Assembly (NCBI GenBank): GCA_949317995.1
Contig: OX439036.1
Span: 84,512,420 to 84,576,419, forward strand
Direction: 5' to 3'
Source: Acholoe squamosa
Taxonomy: Eukaryota; Annelida; Polychaeta; Phyllodocida; Polynoidae
Length of the DNA: 64,000 bases
Shown: piece by piece, positions 37,396 to 48,308 of the stretch
How positions within the stretch are numbered: the first letter of the stretch is position 1
Layout: each line of letters opens with the position of its first letter
Program-made: the position numbers and the translations under genes
Notes under the pieces: generated by a model
What the model was told of the DNA's origin: nothing
Seen by the model: the letters and a program-made list of their open reading frames with translations, nothing else
The model's database searches: none

Positions 37396-37779
37396 ACTGG
37401 TGACTTCCAATAGATGTACAGCTTCTGACTACTATTTTATTCTTTCATATATACTTTTGACTCACCTTGTGTAATGAGTGATAGAAAATCTCAAGAACAT
37501 CAAGAATCTCGTGGCTGACACATAATAAAGCCTCTACATCATACATAGTTGAGAGGGTGTGTATCCTGATCAATAAAACATAGCTTTATATTTTAGACAT
37601 TGCAATCCTATCTATGGTCAGAGATATTCAAGTAAAGGAGGAAAGGGAGAGATGGGATCAATTCTATTATGATTGATGTCACCATCTCATTGCCAGCCAT
37701 GTTTGTTCTGATAATATTAGAGCACTGACATTGCAAGTAGTAAGATTTTGCTTGATTGAGTTGTGATGAACGAGTCATA

Positions 37780-37870
37780 CGTTACCAAAGCTGGGAGGGG
37801 CGGCGGCTTGTAAATCCGGGTAGGAGAAGGCGTACATCACCATGAAACAGAGGGCAATGGTATTTACGCT
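37780..37870 (-). CDS. Candidate short exon with hydrophobic peptide, unrecognised
   Basis: On the minus strand a 28-codon stretch (NTIALCFMVMYAFSYPD then an alanine/proline-rich end) is framed by a good acceptor (AACACTTTAG) and a modest donor (TTTG before GTAACG). GC content is above the surroundings. The hydrophobic run looks like a membrane segment. It might belong with the 35.2 kb candidate, but nothing proves either. Confidence 0.2.
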
Positions 37871-37951
37871 AAAGTGTTAGCAAACTTGACACCAGTGATA
37901 AGAGTATGGTAATAGAGATCTAGAGTGCGTCCATTCTTTTTTATTACTCAT

Positions 37952-38229
37952 CGTTATATCCTGCGTATAAGGCGCATTCCGCCTATAAGACGCACCTATA
38001 GTTTTTGAATATGGTTAAAAAAAAAAGTAAAATTCATAAACTTTGTGCTACTGAATGGATTTTAAAATTTTAAAAAGCTACATGTAGCTAGGACACCTTG
38101 CACCCCTTGGACCCCAGTAAGTCATATCATGACTTAGGGGGAGTGTAAGGTCTTGATGTCCCGCTTGTGGATCCAGGGAGAACTAAATCCTCGTGTATAA
38201 GACGTGCCTTATACGCGAGAGATAATGGT
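37952..38229. mobile_element. MITE with GCGTATAAGGCGCA-type ends
   Basis: About 278 bp. The left end holds CTGCGTATAAGGCGCA and then CCTATAAGACGCACC; the right end holds GTGTATAAGACGTGCC and then TTATACGCGAGAGATAA, their near complements. The paired sub-repeats in each terminus are characteristic of the family. No frame of its own. Confidence 0.7.
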
Positions 38230-39242
38230 AATTCTAACCAATGAATGCCTATGTTCATGGATTTGAATTTCATGAAAAGCCCTTCGGCACAAAGACCTTG
38301 GGATTGGAAACAGATATTTTCTTCTTAAATTCTCAAATGCAATAGAAACGTAGCTCTCTACCCTTTGTTCTTCCAACGTTTTGAAACCATTATAACATGA
38401 AACCCTGAGCATTCTTTTTATTTCCTCCATTGTAGCCAATCATTGTACAAGGCCATCCCGTGTCCAATCTAACAACTCAGCTGGGAGAGTGTGCAAACTA
38501 GCTGATGCTATTTGCACACCGAGAAGTGTGCCTATGGGAATCTGTTGTGTGTATGATGGTCGTTATATGCAAACCAGCGTGACTACAAGGTCTCATATTG
38601 GTATACTACTGGGTGTGTATATGGAAAAAAAACCCTTTAAACGTTTTTTGTAACCAATTTTCAACCAGTTAACCAATAGGAAAACCAATAAAAACGTTTT
38701 TTTAACGTGAACCCCCCCCCAAAAAAAAAAACAAAAAAAAACAACAAACAAAAAACAAGTGCCAAGTGGGATAATACACCAGTGTGCGTGCCTACAGGGG
38801 TGCTTCAGCGTGTCTATCGGGGCTCCTATTTGCACTCCAGTGTGCTATCATGACATATAGAGTTAGAGTTTAAACATTTTTATTGTCTTAAACAGCATGA
38901 CATGAAGCTTTTTATCATAAGCCAATAACAAATATACACATTTAGAGAAAAAAAAAAACAACAAGGCAGAAGATACATCTTGGGTAATGATTATATGTCC
39001 ATCCGGTGAGACTAAGACATAAATATTTCATATTCAAAGACAGGAGCAATATGATGTAGATCATAGCTAAAATATTCTTCTAGGGTAATGCAGTCACTAC
39101 CAACACTCTCATATATTTAAATTAACCTATATTTTCAATATGCCTCTGTATATAAGGAAAAGACCAACAATGCAGACACTGCACGGCCATGCTTAGTATT
39201 ACACATAATCAATTATCTCTTTACTCAATTAAAGCTGCTACA

Positions 39243-39625
39243 AGACATGATTTATGTTATTCTGATTTCTATCTCAGAGCACTACTTTCCAATTAATTTC
39301 ATGGTATTTAATCTAGTAAGGATTGGGTGTCAATACATACCTGTAGTTGGAAACTCATTGTTCAACTCTGCTTGCTGCATTGGTGGGATGGTAAACTGCT
39401 TTGGTTAATTAGTTCTCATCAAGGTCCCTAAGTGGCAGCAATGAGCAGTCTGCATTCTTATAGGATTAGGAAGGTTTTATTGCCATAGAACACCACAGTC
39501 TGATTTCCTAACTACAGGTGACACCACTGAGCTGATGTAATTAAGTGCTTGTCAACAGAGATAAAATGCTGGAAGCATTTTATTTCTAGACATCTACTTC
39601 TTTGAGATTAGCATGGTTAGAACTC
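39243..39625. repeat. Interspersed repeat, inverted partner of 31610-31985
   Basis: Reverse-orientation copy with a few small indels; carries AACACCACAGTCTGATTTCC and GGAAGCATTTTATTTCTAGA. The two copies could pair as a stem with a 7.3 kb loop. Confidence 0.75.
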
Positions 39626-40205
39626 TCAGAATTGGTTGAGCTGTCAACAATGCATACAGGCAGGTGGGCTGATTGTAAATATGCCTAAAGCAAAAAGATC
39701 TATATATTTCACGTCTTGTGCCAGCTTTACGCACCGGTGATGTAGTCGCCACTGACACTTATTAAATTTCATTTTTGGCCTTTGACATGATCTTGGATCT
39801 ACACAGAGTTTGCTGTGTGTCTGTGCTTAACCTTTTACAATCTCATTTCCACGGAATAATGGGCTTTTCTCATAAATACGGTACTGGACCCTACTCACAT
39901 TGAAGTTTAATCTGGCAGCACTACATAGGTTTCATACAGGTTCCAAGATCATGTCATGATTCTGAGACAAATCATGCATGAGACCAAGTGTTTGTTTTTT
40001 GCATCTAGCATTCACGAACTCATAATTACTTAATGTATGTAGGTCATCTCTTGACATGTCCATGGGATCTACAATACCCCAGGCCAATCCTAGACTATGA
40101 TTTTGTAGGGTTTTTAGTTTTTTTTTTTATTAAAGTATCTGGACCAATGGCAAGTAGCATGGGCCCATACTCAATAGTTTGCATTATCATTTGCTTGTAT
40201 AGCCT

Positions 40206-40341
40206 AAAGCGCTGGTTCCACAGACCTAAATCGGTCGGATTAGCACTAATCCAACCGATTTTTTTCTATACTTTTGATATATTATAAATCGTCGGATTAG
40301 GGCTATTCCGACCGATTGTATGGCTGTGGAACCAACGCTTT
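40206..40341. mobile_element. Palindromic MITE, ends AAAGCG(C)TGGTTCCACAG
   Basis: About 136 bp. The left end AAAGCGCTGGTTCCACAG pairs with the right end CTGTGGAACCAACGCTTTA. Inner arms AATCGGTCGGATTAG and CTATTCCGACCGATT also pair. A TA dinucleotide on each side fits a mariner-like target choice. Confidence 0.8.
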
Positions 40342-40413
40342 ATACATAGAAGTCTGTGTTATAATGAGAATAATGCACAGGGTATGGCTTTGGGAGTGCT
40401 CTAGACTGTATTA

Positions 40414-40458
40414 AGACATTGAGGGGCCTTATAGGACCTATAAGGCCCCTCAATGTCT
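40414..40458. repeat. Perfect 21-bp palindrome
   Basis: Arms 40414-40434 and 40438-40458 (AGACATTGAGGGGCCTTATAG and its exact complement) are separated by 3 nt. A near-perfect DNA or RNA hairpin; possibly the whole or the core of a very short element. Confidence 0.9.
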
Positions 40459-40620
40459 CAAAATATGACCCATTTCCACTGATTTTTGAGACAAAAAGCA
40501 ACCCTTTTTATAGTGAAATCGCTGATTTTGGGGTCACTTAAATTACACCTTTTTCTTTGAAAACGCTGACCTTTCTGTGAACACTATCCTTTTGATAATG
40601 AATTGTATATGTTTTATGAA

Positions 40621-40624
<4 letters not shown>

Positions 40625-40680
<56 letters not shown>
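40625..40680. repeat. (TA)n microsatellite
   Basis: About 56 bp of pure TA dinucleotides with no associated gene. Confidence 0.95.
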
Positions 40681-40682
<2 letters not shown>

Positions 40683-41329
40683 TGTATATCAAATCATCAT
40701 TATTAGAATGCAGCATGCACATGGACTGTCACGCATGGATACAAAGCCCTATTTCCTTCATCATAGACAATATGCTCTTATCCCCAACAAAGGCTGTAAG
40801 AAGTTTATACCCTTTTCTCCAGATTCTACTAAATTTACAAGAAAAAAAACCCTTTTTTTGAAAAAAGACATGCAAACCTACTGAAATATGACCCTAAATT
40901 TGCGTTTTTTATAACGAGGATGGTGTCTGAATGTACAGGAAGTGCAGGGACCGGGAATAATTGAAGCAACCAATTATAGGAAGAAGGGATTTCACATGCA
41001 ATATGTCTTAAAGTGACACCGGAACGACTTGTGTCTGATCCAACAACTGTTTTATTGTATATTACCCGGGTATTACTGTCTTACTGTACAGAATAGCAGT
41101 AAATCTATGAATTGTAACTATGAGATGTGAGTCATCCCAGATTATGTATTCGACATTGTAATTATAAGAGGGTTTGGTCTACCCCATATTGAAAAGGAGG
41201 ACCACTGCCAGTGGATTTTCGCAATAAAATGCAATCAATTCAATTCAGGACAGGTGTTTTTGTCCCTGTGCCTAGCAATTAAATAGGTTGATTTTGTCCC
41301 ATAAGGTTGACTTAGCAAACATTCACTCA

Positions 41330-41560
41330 TCAAAAACACGTTTTCTGACGTTTTTAATCGTCATTTATGAACGTTGACTCATTCTGACGTTTTTTATTGT
41401 TCTATTGAATGTTTTTTCTGAACATTTTTTAACACTAAAAACTGAATCATTCTGACGTTTGTTAATGTTAGATTGAACGTTTTTTTCTGAATGTTTTCTA
41501 ACACTAAAACGTTGACTCATTCTGACGTTTTTTAATGTTCATTTATAGGTGTTGGGGTAT
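41330..41560. repeat. Degenerate TGACTCATTCTGACGTTTTT tandem repeat
   Basis: Three to four copies of a unit near 65 bp containing GTTGACTCATTCTGACGTTT, TTAATGTTC and GAACGTTTTTTCTGAA. Similar ACGTTTG-rich words recur at 45090-45320 on the far side of the 43.4-45.1 kb element. Confidence 0.7.
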
Positions 41561-41651
41561 TCTTTTTAGATTTATTCAAACCTTTTCCGCTACAATAGTG
41601 CAAGTGTTTGACAGAACATAATTAGTCTACAGCTAGAAGTATACTATGCGT

Positions 41652-41768
41652 TTAATGTATGTTATGGGAGAGCACAAGTGGATTTACGGGTTGATAATCC
41701 ACGACCGTGCAGCAGGAGTGGATTATCAACCCGTAAATCCATGAGTGCTCTCCCATAACATACATTAA
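41652..41768. repeat. Near-perfect 51-bp inverted repeat (long hairpin)
   Basis: Arms 41652-41702 and 41718-41768 are complementary except for a 2-3 nt bubble, around a 15-nt loop. The outer part is TTAATGTATGTTATGGGAGA and the inner part is GGATTTACGGGTTGATAATC. The arms show almost no decay, so this is either recent or maintained. It could be a complete palindromic MITE or a hairpin RNA source. Confidence 0.9.
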
Positions 41769-42035
41769 GGCGTTTATCTCACATTTTTCTCCATTTTGTA
41801 TTAATTTCTTACCTTATAACCCTGTATTTAATGTAGGAGAAGAAATTTTGTAAGTGCATCCGATCCGCATGGTTTGCCAAGCCAGCGTAGCCATTGTTTT
41901 TACTCCACCCGTCATACCCTCGTCTTTCCAAACACTTTTCGGGTAGAATCCAAGCATGTCAAGTCCTGTACTTCTAGCACTGCCAAATATACGATCTCTA
42001 TTTGGTGTTCGCCTACATTTTGTCTCCATTTTCTT

Positions 42036-42245
42036 ATAAATAAATAAGAATCCATTGATTTTCCATAGCGATCCAACGTACACGGCCCGGTACACAGCCA
42101 TTGCGCCTTGTTGACGAAGGGGGGAGGTGCCCGGATGTAAGAACTAGGTCAACCATGCATCAAACAAGGAATGGCCATACGGGGCGGGTCCCGATCCATA
42201 TCGCTATGGAAAATCAATGGATTCTTATTTAATTCGAACAAAATG
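42036..42245. repeat. Inverted repeat pair around ATGGAAAATCAATGGATTCT
   Basis: AAATAAGAATCCATTGATTT (about 42046-42065) and the complementary block at about 42200-42232 pair, with further matches (CTCCATTTT and AAAATGGAG). The arms flank a GC-richer interior. It is probably a small foldback element adjacent to the hairpin at 41.7 kb. Confidence 0.65.
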
Positions 42246-42403
42246 GAGAAATTAGGCATGGCATGTTCATATAGGATATCTAACGATGTTTTCCTGTTAA
42301 TAACTCCACCTTCCACCATTGGAATCTATGCTAACGAGGTATGTAAACTTCAGGTATGTCGGAAAACTTTTTCAAATCCTTGCTGTAGATTGCTTTGTAT
42401 CAC

Positions 42404-42650
42404 CGGTCGGCTTGGTATAGTGGACGGCGAGCTCGCCTCCTGCCACAGCGGCCGGGGATCGATTCCCCGTTGAACCCTGAACGGTTTTAACTGGAAACAT
42501 ATGGAGGAGTTGACTTTGTATACTCCTCCAATTTATTAACATGTCCAGATTGAAACCAGCAGCTTCTTGAAGAAGAAGAAAAGCTCTCAGAGTGCGTTAG
42601 GGCTGGATAAGGAACTGGGGTTATGAGCAAAAAAGCACTGTCCAGGCCCA
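42404..42650 (+). mobile_element. tRNA-derived SINE, copy 1
   Basis: The head resembles a tRNA gene with a pol III A box (TTGGTATAGTGGACGG, 42414-42429) and B box (GGGATCGATTCCC, 42458-42470). It lacks an intact cloverleaf. The body carries AACGGTTTTAACTGGAAACA, AACATGTCCAGATTGAAACC and CAGCAGCTTCTTGAAGAAGA, all matched in order by the copy at 63620-63866. The A/B boxes would drive pol III transcription; movement would use a partner LINE not identified here. Confidence 0.82.
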
Positions 42651-42719
42651 AATCGTGAGATAAATGTATGTAATACTTCTAATTAAGCACTTTTACTTGT
42701 TATCCATCTTTTTCAGATA

Positions 42720-43065
42720 TATTCTTATTCCTATTTCTAGTGTCTAGTTTTCTACTATATAAAATGTTTAAGTAGCTAGGACCAGAAGGATTAACCCATA
42801 ACACTAACTTAGTGGGGATGAGGTCCATAGCTTTCTTTTTGCCACATGAAAACTATATGATTAATCAAGTGTTCAGTCTAATTTCTCACTGTTTTCAAAT
42901 TGTTTGATCTCTCATGAACTAAAGCAGAAGACCTGATGAGGCTTCTGCCTGTTACTACACTATTGTATATATTTCTATCTTAAGACTATCCATCAAAGAC
43001 GTTAAACACTGATTTGTACCGGTAAATTACTTTATTGGCAATAAAGATCTTTAAAACAAAAAAAA
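42720..43065 (+). mobile_element. Possible LINE 3' tail
   Basis: Sequence with CAGAAGACCTGATGAGGCTT and ending TTTATTGGCAATAAAGATCT, followed by an A-rich tract. AATAAA-bearing, A-rich ends of this sort are common for animal LINE 3' regions. No coding part is visible; identification is tentative. Confidence 0.3.
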
Positions 43066-43429
43066 CGTGAACTCTAGGACCAGTACAAAGTGGCACTAAT
43101 AGCAATATAAAATAGGTGTCTACATTATGAACATATCATTAATCCAATAAAATATATTTACATGAGTCAGATTTGATCAAACCCTACTCAACAGAATAAT
43201 TATATAAGGATGCAGTAGATATATCACATATATGATAATATTCATAACTTTAAAGCTTGGGATGTATAGGAAAAATCTCCCCACAAATTGACCTGCCACC
43301 TAGTGGGATGATGTGTATGACACTAATGTATAAAAACATTGGAAAACATTCTACAAACGTTTGTTGAACGTTTTCCTAATCAGCAAATTGTCGTGATTCC
43401 TCGTCAACCTGTGTGAAGTGGCTCACACA

Positions 43430-43930
43430 TGTCGCTAGATGGAACACGACGTCACTATAGCACAAGATCACCAGGAATAGCAATGGTGGTGATCACATGT
43501 CCTCACCTCAGATGGCGAGGATGGTGATCACTAAGACTCACCAGGGATAGCGACGCAGGTGATCACTCACCTCGCTAGATGAAACATGCACCTCGACATA
43601 GTGCATGTTCACCAGGGATGGCGAGGATCGTGATCACTCATCCTCACCAGGGATGACAACATGAGTGATCACTCACTTCGCTAGATGAGACGCACACCAC
43701 GTCATAATGCAAGTTCTCCATGGATGGCAAGGATCGTGATCACTCACACTTATGGGGGATGGTCACTCAGGTGATCACTCACCTCACTAGATGAAACGCG
43801 TAACTCGTGATAGCACAGGTTCACCACAGATGGTGAGGATCTTGATCATCCACACTCACCAGGGATGGTGACACAAGTGATCACTCACCTCGCTAGATAA
43901 AACGCACACCATGCCATAGCGCACGTTCAC
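43430..43930. repeat. Minisatellite, unit about 95 bp
   Basis: Five or six degenerate units with GTGATCACTCACCTCGCTAG, then ATGAAACGCNCACC, a CCATAGCGCANGTTCACC block and AGGGATGGCGAGGATCGTGA. The TGATCA and TCACTCACC words recur with near constant spacing. Confidence 0.85.
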
Positions 43931-44309
43931 CATGAAAAGCTCATGATCATCGACATTGGTAATCATGCAGCCTCACATCTGCCAGATCAATGTATGTTTT
44001 GCCAGAGAAGGTATTGCCATATGTATCTTCCCTCTAACCACAGACAAGGTGTTCATGTAGTTATTTCCCTATGTATTTTTCCTGTAACCAGAGAAAAGGT
44101 GTTTATGGATAGTTGCTTTCATTTTAGAGATACCTCTATCTAAATTCAATTGATATTTTCTCTATATAATCTTGTTTGATTCAACTCTGAAGTATTACAT
44201 GGAAATCAGTGTGAAACAAAGCACATTTGATACGTATGGGACTTATACTTCATGCCCACACTTCCTAGATTGGCTACATGTTGAACAGTGGTGCTGTCTC
44301 AACAACTTT

Positions 44310-45040
44310 GGCAATGGTGGTGATAAGTTGCCATTCTGAGTGAGAGTGAGTGACAGATGATGCAATCCTCAGAGAGCATTGACTTGGAGTGACACAAATT
44401 CACGCATTGAGTGAGACCAATGCTGGCAATGGTGGTGATAAGTTGCCATTCTGAGTGAGAGTGAGTGACAGATGATGCAATCCTCAGAGAGCATTGACTT
44501 GGAGTGACACAAATTCACGCATTGAGTGAGACCAATGTTGGCAATGGTAGTGATAAGTCGCCATTTTGTGTGAGAGTTGATGACAGTGGTACACACTCAC
44601 ACAGGGAGTGACACCCATGTCAGCGACGGTGGTGATAAGTCGCCATTTTGTGAGAAGATTAACTAGGAGTGACACAAACTCACGCAGTGAGTGAGAGCCA
44701 TGTGGCAATGCAGGTGAAAAGTCGCCATTCTGAGTGAGAGTTGACTGGGAGTGGTACATAATCACACAGTGAGTCAGATCCATGTTGGCGATGCTTGTGA
44801 TAAGCTGCCATTCTGAGTGAGAGTTGACAGGCAGTGGCACATACTCACGCGGTGAGTTAGATCCATGTTGGCGATGGTGGTGATAAGTCACCATGCTTTG
44901 TGAGGGATGACAAGGGGTGGCACATACTCACGCAGTGAGTGAGATCATGTTGGTGACTGTTGTGATAAATCGCCATGCCATGTGAGACTGACACACAGTG
45001 GCGAAAAATGACACAGTGAGTTATCACTCAAAAAGGAGTC
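44310..45040. repeat. Minisatellite, 115-bp and about 95-bp units
   Basis: Two virtually identical 115-bp units begin at 44310 and 44425 (GGCAATGGTGGTGATAAGTT), followed by about five shorter, more diverged units with GATAAGTCGCCATTNTG and a CACACTCACGCAGTGAGTGA block. The identical first pair shows recent duplication. Confidence 0.9.
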
Positions 45041-45329
45041 ACCATTGATGACCAATCATGGCGACAGATAACGACAATTTGCTGGGATATGTTATAAAAC
45101 GTTTGAAATGAATGTTTGCATTCTAAGTTATTGTGAACATGAACAAATGTTTGTTGAATATTTTTCAATGTTACAAAACATTATAAATAAATGTTTGTTT
45201 AGAGCCTTATAATGGAAATTTGCAAACGTTTGCTGAATATTTCCTTGATGTTGGAAAATGTTGAAAGCTAACGTTCACATTTTAGCTTTAAAATGACGTT
45301 CATGAACGTTAACTAAACGTTTGTTGTTC

Positions 45330-46160
45330 ACTTATTTATGCGATGTGTCTAGTATATACAGGGTGATTGTAAATCACTATTATTTTGACATTTATAATTA
45401 CCGGAAAAGTCTCCTTATCTTATCTGCTAAGTGTGCAAATAAGGCTGCTTAATTACACCCCACCCAGTGTGTAGGTAATATGTGCAATGTGCACCCCTCT
45501 TTATAGTGTGTAGATTTGTAGGTCCATAGGCACCCTGATGTGCTATTCACACACCCACAGGGTGCAAATAAAGATTGTTATTTACACACCCACAGGGTGC
45601 AAATAAAATGACTGTAGACACGACTCCCGTCGTGCATATAGCGCTTGTCATGCAGGCCGCTAACCTTAGACAGCAGGTGGAGGCACCATGCCAGTAGCAG
45701 TTGGAGACCATGTTTCCATGTTTGCTACTTATACTTCATCTAGGATGTAAAAGCTTGGCGACCACACAATAGATATGCTATTTAATCAGAGACTTGAGGC
45801 ACTGTGTTGATAGGTGACGATACACTATTATGTATGTGGGATATTTACTTTTTTTGTGCAGAGAGGAGGATAGAGGAGGATAGAGGAGGCACCGTTATGT
45901 CAGGTTTGGATAAAGCCTCTTGTGTTAGTTACCTTATACAGTGTGTGTTTCTTATGTTGCAGTAAGCAGTTTCATGCAGGAAGAGCTAAGAAAGTAGTGC
46001 ATAGTTCTGTAAGAAAACACAGCATGGAATAGAACAGTTTACCAAATCTTGAAACGTCTGGCCTTTACTTCCTCATTGTAAGCCCACCATTTTGTATGCA
46101 CAGTGTCAGGTGAGGGTGTACTTGTTCCTCCAAACACCAGGTGGAGGCACCATGCTAGTA
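45330..46160. other. Intergenic, no supported gene
   Basis: A local duplication of a CACACCCACAGGGTGCAAATAAA word occurs at 45545-45610. AGAGGAGGATAGAGGAGG is locally repeated near 45862. No exon or RNA recognised. Confidence 0.4.
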
Positions 46161-46598
46161 GGTTTCCCCATAGGGCGGCGAAGTCACGTCACGTGACTTG
46201 CGAAGGATCGGTGCGCTGGGGTTATTCCATTATCGCTCAGTGGCGTCCGTCAGCGCTGAGTGAATCAGGGGCATTGTTGTCACTCAGAATAACACAATTT
46301 TACAATCTATTCCCAATAGAACCAAAGTTATGAAGTGATGTCACCCTGCCTCACCCACAGTCCCACCATTCCACCACCCTCAGTCTCACCCACAGTCCCA
46401 CCTTTCCATATTGACAGTGGAATTAGTACCGACGTACCGCGGCCCTGCCATTTCCTACTATCCAGGTACGGCCTATTACGGGTAGTATAGTAATAGTGCT
46501 AGCCCCTATAAACTTGGCCTCAGGGCATGTTTTTTTTTACAACAGGGGGTGGGGGTGGTTAACTACTTTTGTATTTCTACTCCCATTCCCCTCCCGTA

Positions 46599-46919
46599 CC
46601 CAGGTAGCACACATCGGATGCATCGGGCCAATGTTGGGCCAACATTGGCTGCCCATCGGGCCTACGTAGGCCCGACCAGTGGCATTTGCCAACCAAATGC
46701 CAACATTGGCCCAACGTTGGCAGGACATCGGCAAATGGTTGGCCCCTGGCCGACCATTTGCCAATGTTGATGTTTGCCGACCAAAAGCCAACGTTGGGCC
46801 TATGTTGGCATTTGGTTGGCACCGTCGGGCCTACGTAGGCAGGATGGGCAGCCTATGTAAAGCCGCTGGTTGGGCCAACGTCGGCCCAACGTTATGCCGA
46901 TGTCTCTGTGCTATCTGGG
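46599..46919. mobile_element. 321-bp MITE rich in TTGGCCCAACGTTGG palindromes
   Basis: Ends CCCAGGTAGCACACATCGG and CCGATGTCTCTGTGCTATCTGGG, flanked by TA on each side (GTA before, TAC after). The interior is a chain of short self-complementary words (GGGCCAACATTGGC, GGCCTACGTAGGCC, CCAACGTTGGC). The first about 12 bp match the ends of the 2.3-2.6 kb elements at 22129 and 49419, suggesting the same mobilising enzyme. Confidence 0.8.
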
Positions 46920-46921
46920 TA

Positions 46922-47945
46922 CTAAGGGAGTGGTCATTTATTATCAACGGGGGGGGGGGGGGGGTGGTGGGTTTAAAGGGGGGGCGTAAAAAATTCTGAC
47001 CCCTCTCGAGGGGGGGCTAAAAAAGTTATTGCCCCCTTTGATCTAGATAAGAATCTGATAGGTGTGGGATGTGTATTCACTCTCCAACCAGAGGTTGGGT
47101 CACTGCACAAATGCTTTATCTGCTTGAAGAGTGGAGCTTCGTCACTGCGGCAGCGAACTACTCAGGATAAGATCTGAAGCCAGCCCGTAGTGTGACGGGC
47201 TGGAGAGGACGAGCCTGTGGGACAACCTGCTACCTCGGAATAGTAATGTGCTGGGTTTTCCAACAAAAACAGGTGAAATTATTTTGACCCCCCCCATCTA
47301 AGGGATTGAAAAAATTCTGCCCCCCCCTCAAACCCACTGCCCCCCCCACTGTTAAAAAATGATCACTCCCTTAGTTCCGAAATTAGTTGATCGCCGCCCA
47401 ACTCATATTAGAAAGGTCGCCAGCAGTGACAAGCTGCAGTAGGCAATTGCCCGTGTACATTAGTGTAGACCTAGGATTAGGCACACGCAAGGAAATTTAA
47501 ATTTAAATTTTTTTGCCCCCCCTTTGAAGGGCCGAAAATTGTGTGGGAATGTGCCCTTTTACTTTTGCAGGTTTCTTTCAAAAAGATCCCCCCCCCTAGC
47601 CCAGGAGGGGTCAAAACTGTTTTATGCCCCCCTCAAACCTACCACCCCCCCTGATGAAAAATAATGATCACTCCCTAAAATTGGTTGGGGCCAGGGAGGA
47701 TCGAGTGAATTCGGGGAGAGGGACCCCCCCATCCCCAACTTAGGCACGGAGAGTTTTCGCGCCCCCTCTTTGATCTATAGTAGCGCGCGGGCTTTTTTGC
47801 TAAAAAGAGGGTCAATTTTTTATCCTCCCCTGAAGATGGGTCAAAATTTTTTTAGCCCCCCCCTCGAGAGGGGATGGAATTTTTTACGCCCCCCCTTCAA
47901 ACCCACCACCCCCCCTCCCTGTTGATAATAAATGACCACTCCCTT
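46922..47945. mobile_element. Cluster of TAAGGGAGTGATCATT MITEs with poly-G/poly-C tracts
   Basis: Ends CTAAGGGAGTGGTCATTTAT (46922) and ATAAATGACCACTCCCTTAG (47926-47945) are near-exact complements. Internal partial copies end at about 47374 (GATCACTCCCTTAG) and 47680. Each end is followed inward by AACAGGGGGGGTGGTGGGTT and GGGGGGGC tracts and CTCTCGAGGGG words. A CCAGCCCGTAGTGTGACGGGCTGG hairpin is at about 47192-47215. Confidence 0.7.
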
Positions 47946-47991
47946 AGTATGGGAGGGGAACGGGAGTAGAGTAGAAATACAAAAGTAGCTA

Positions 47992-48308
47992 AGGGAGTGA
48001 TCATTTTTTAAGAACAGGGGGGCTGGTGGGTCTGCGCGCGGGCGCGCGAAAAAAAATTCGACCCCCCTCTCGAGGGGGTAAAATTTTTTCACCCCCCCCA
48101 TAAGGGACAAAAATCACGCTCGAACATCCCCTTTTAGCCTATAGTAACGCGCGGGGTTTTTTACACTGAAAACAGGTGAAATTATTTTGACCCCCCCCAT
48201 CAGAGGTATTGAAAAAATTCTGACTGCCCCTGGTCAAGGGGTTGAAAAAATTCTGACACCCCCTCAAACCCACCAGCCCCCCCCCTGTTGTTAAAAAATG
48301 ATCACTCC
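47992..48308. mobile_element. TAAGGGAGTGATCATT MITE, single copy
   Basis: About 317 bp with ends CTAAGGGAGTGATCATTTTTT and AAAAAATGATCACTCCCTAA. Interior has repeated TCGAGGGGG and CCCCCC tracts. It lies within the right arm of the nested foldback; a further relative begins at 53233. Confidence 0.75.

Larger units (their letters stand above)
43381..45084. mobile_element. Inverted-repeat element holding two minisatellites
   Basis: Bounded by CAGCAAATTGTCGT (43381-43394) and its exact complement ACGACAATTTGCTG (45071-45084). Within it lie two unrelated-looking tandem arrays (43430-43930 and 44310-45040). ACGTT-rich repeats flank both sides (43350-43380 and 45088-45320). No transposase frame. 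Confidence 0.7.

Noticed and set aside
38209-38439. A 76-codon minus-strand open frame
   Set aside because: Its end lies in the inverted terminus of the 37952-38229 element; no similarity recognised.
42404-42475. tRNA gene on the plus strand
   Set aside because: Same reason: SINE head with shared downstream body and no clean acceptor stem.
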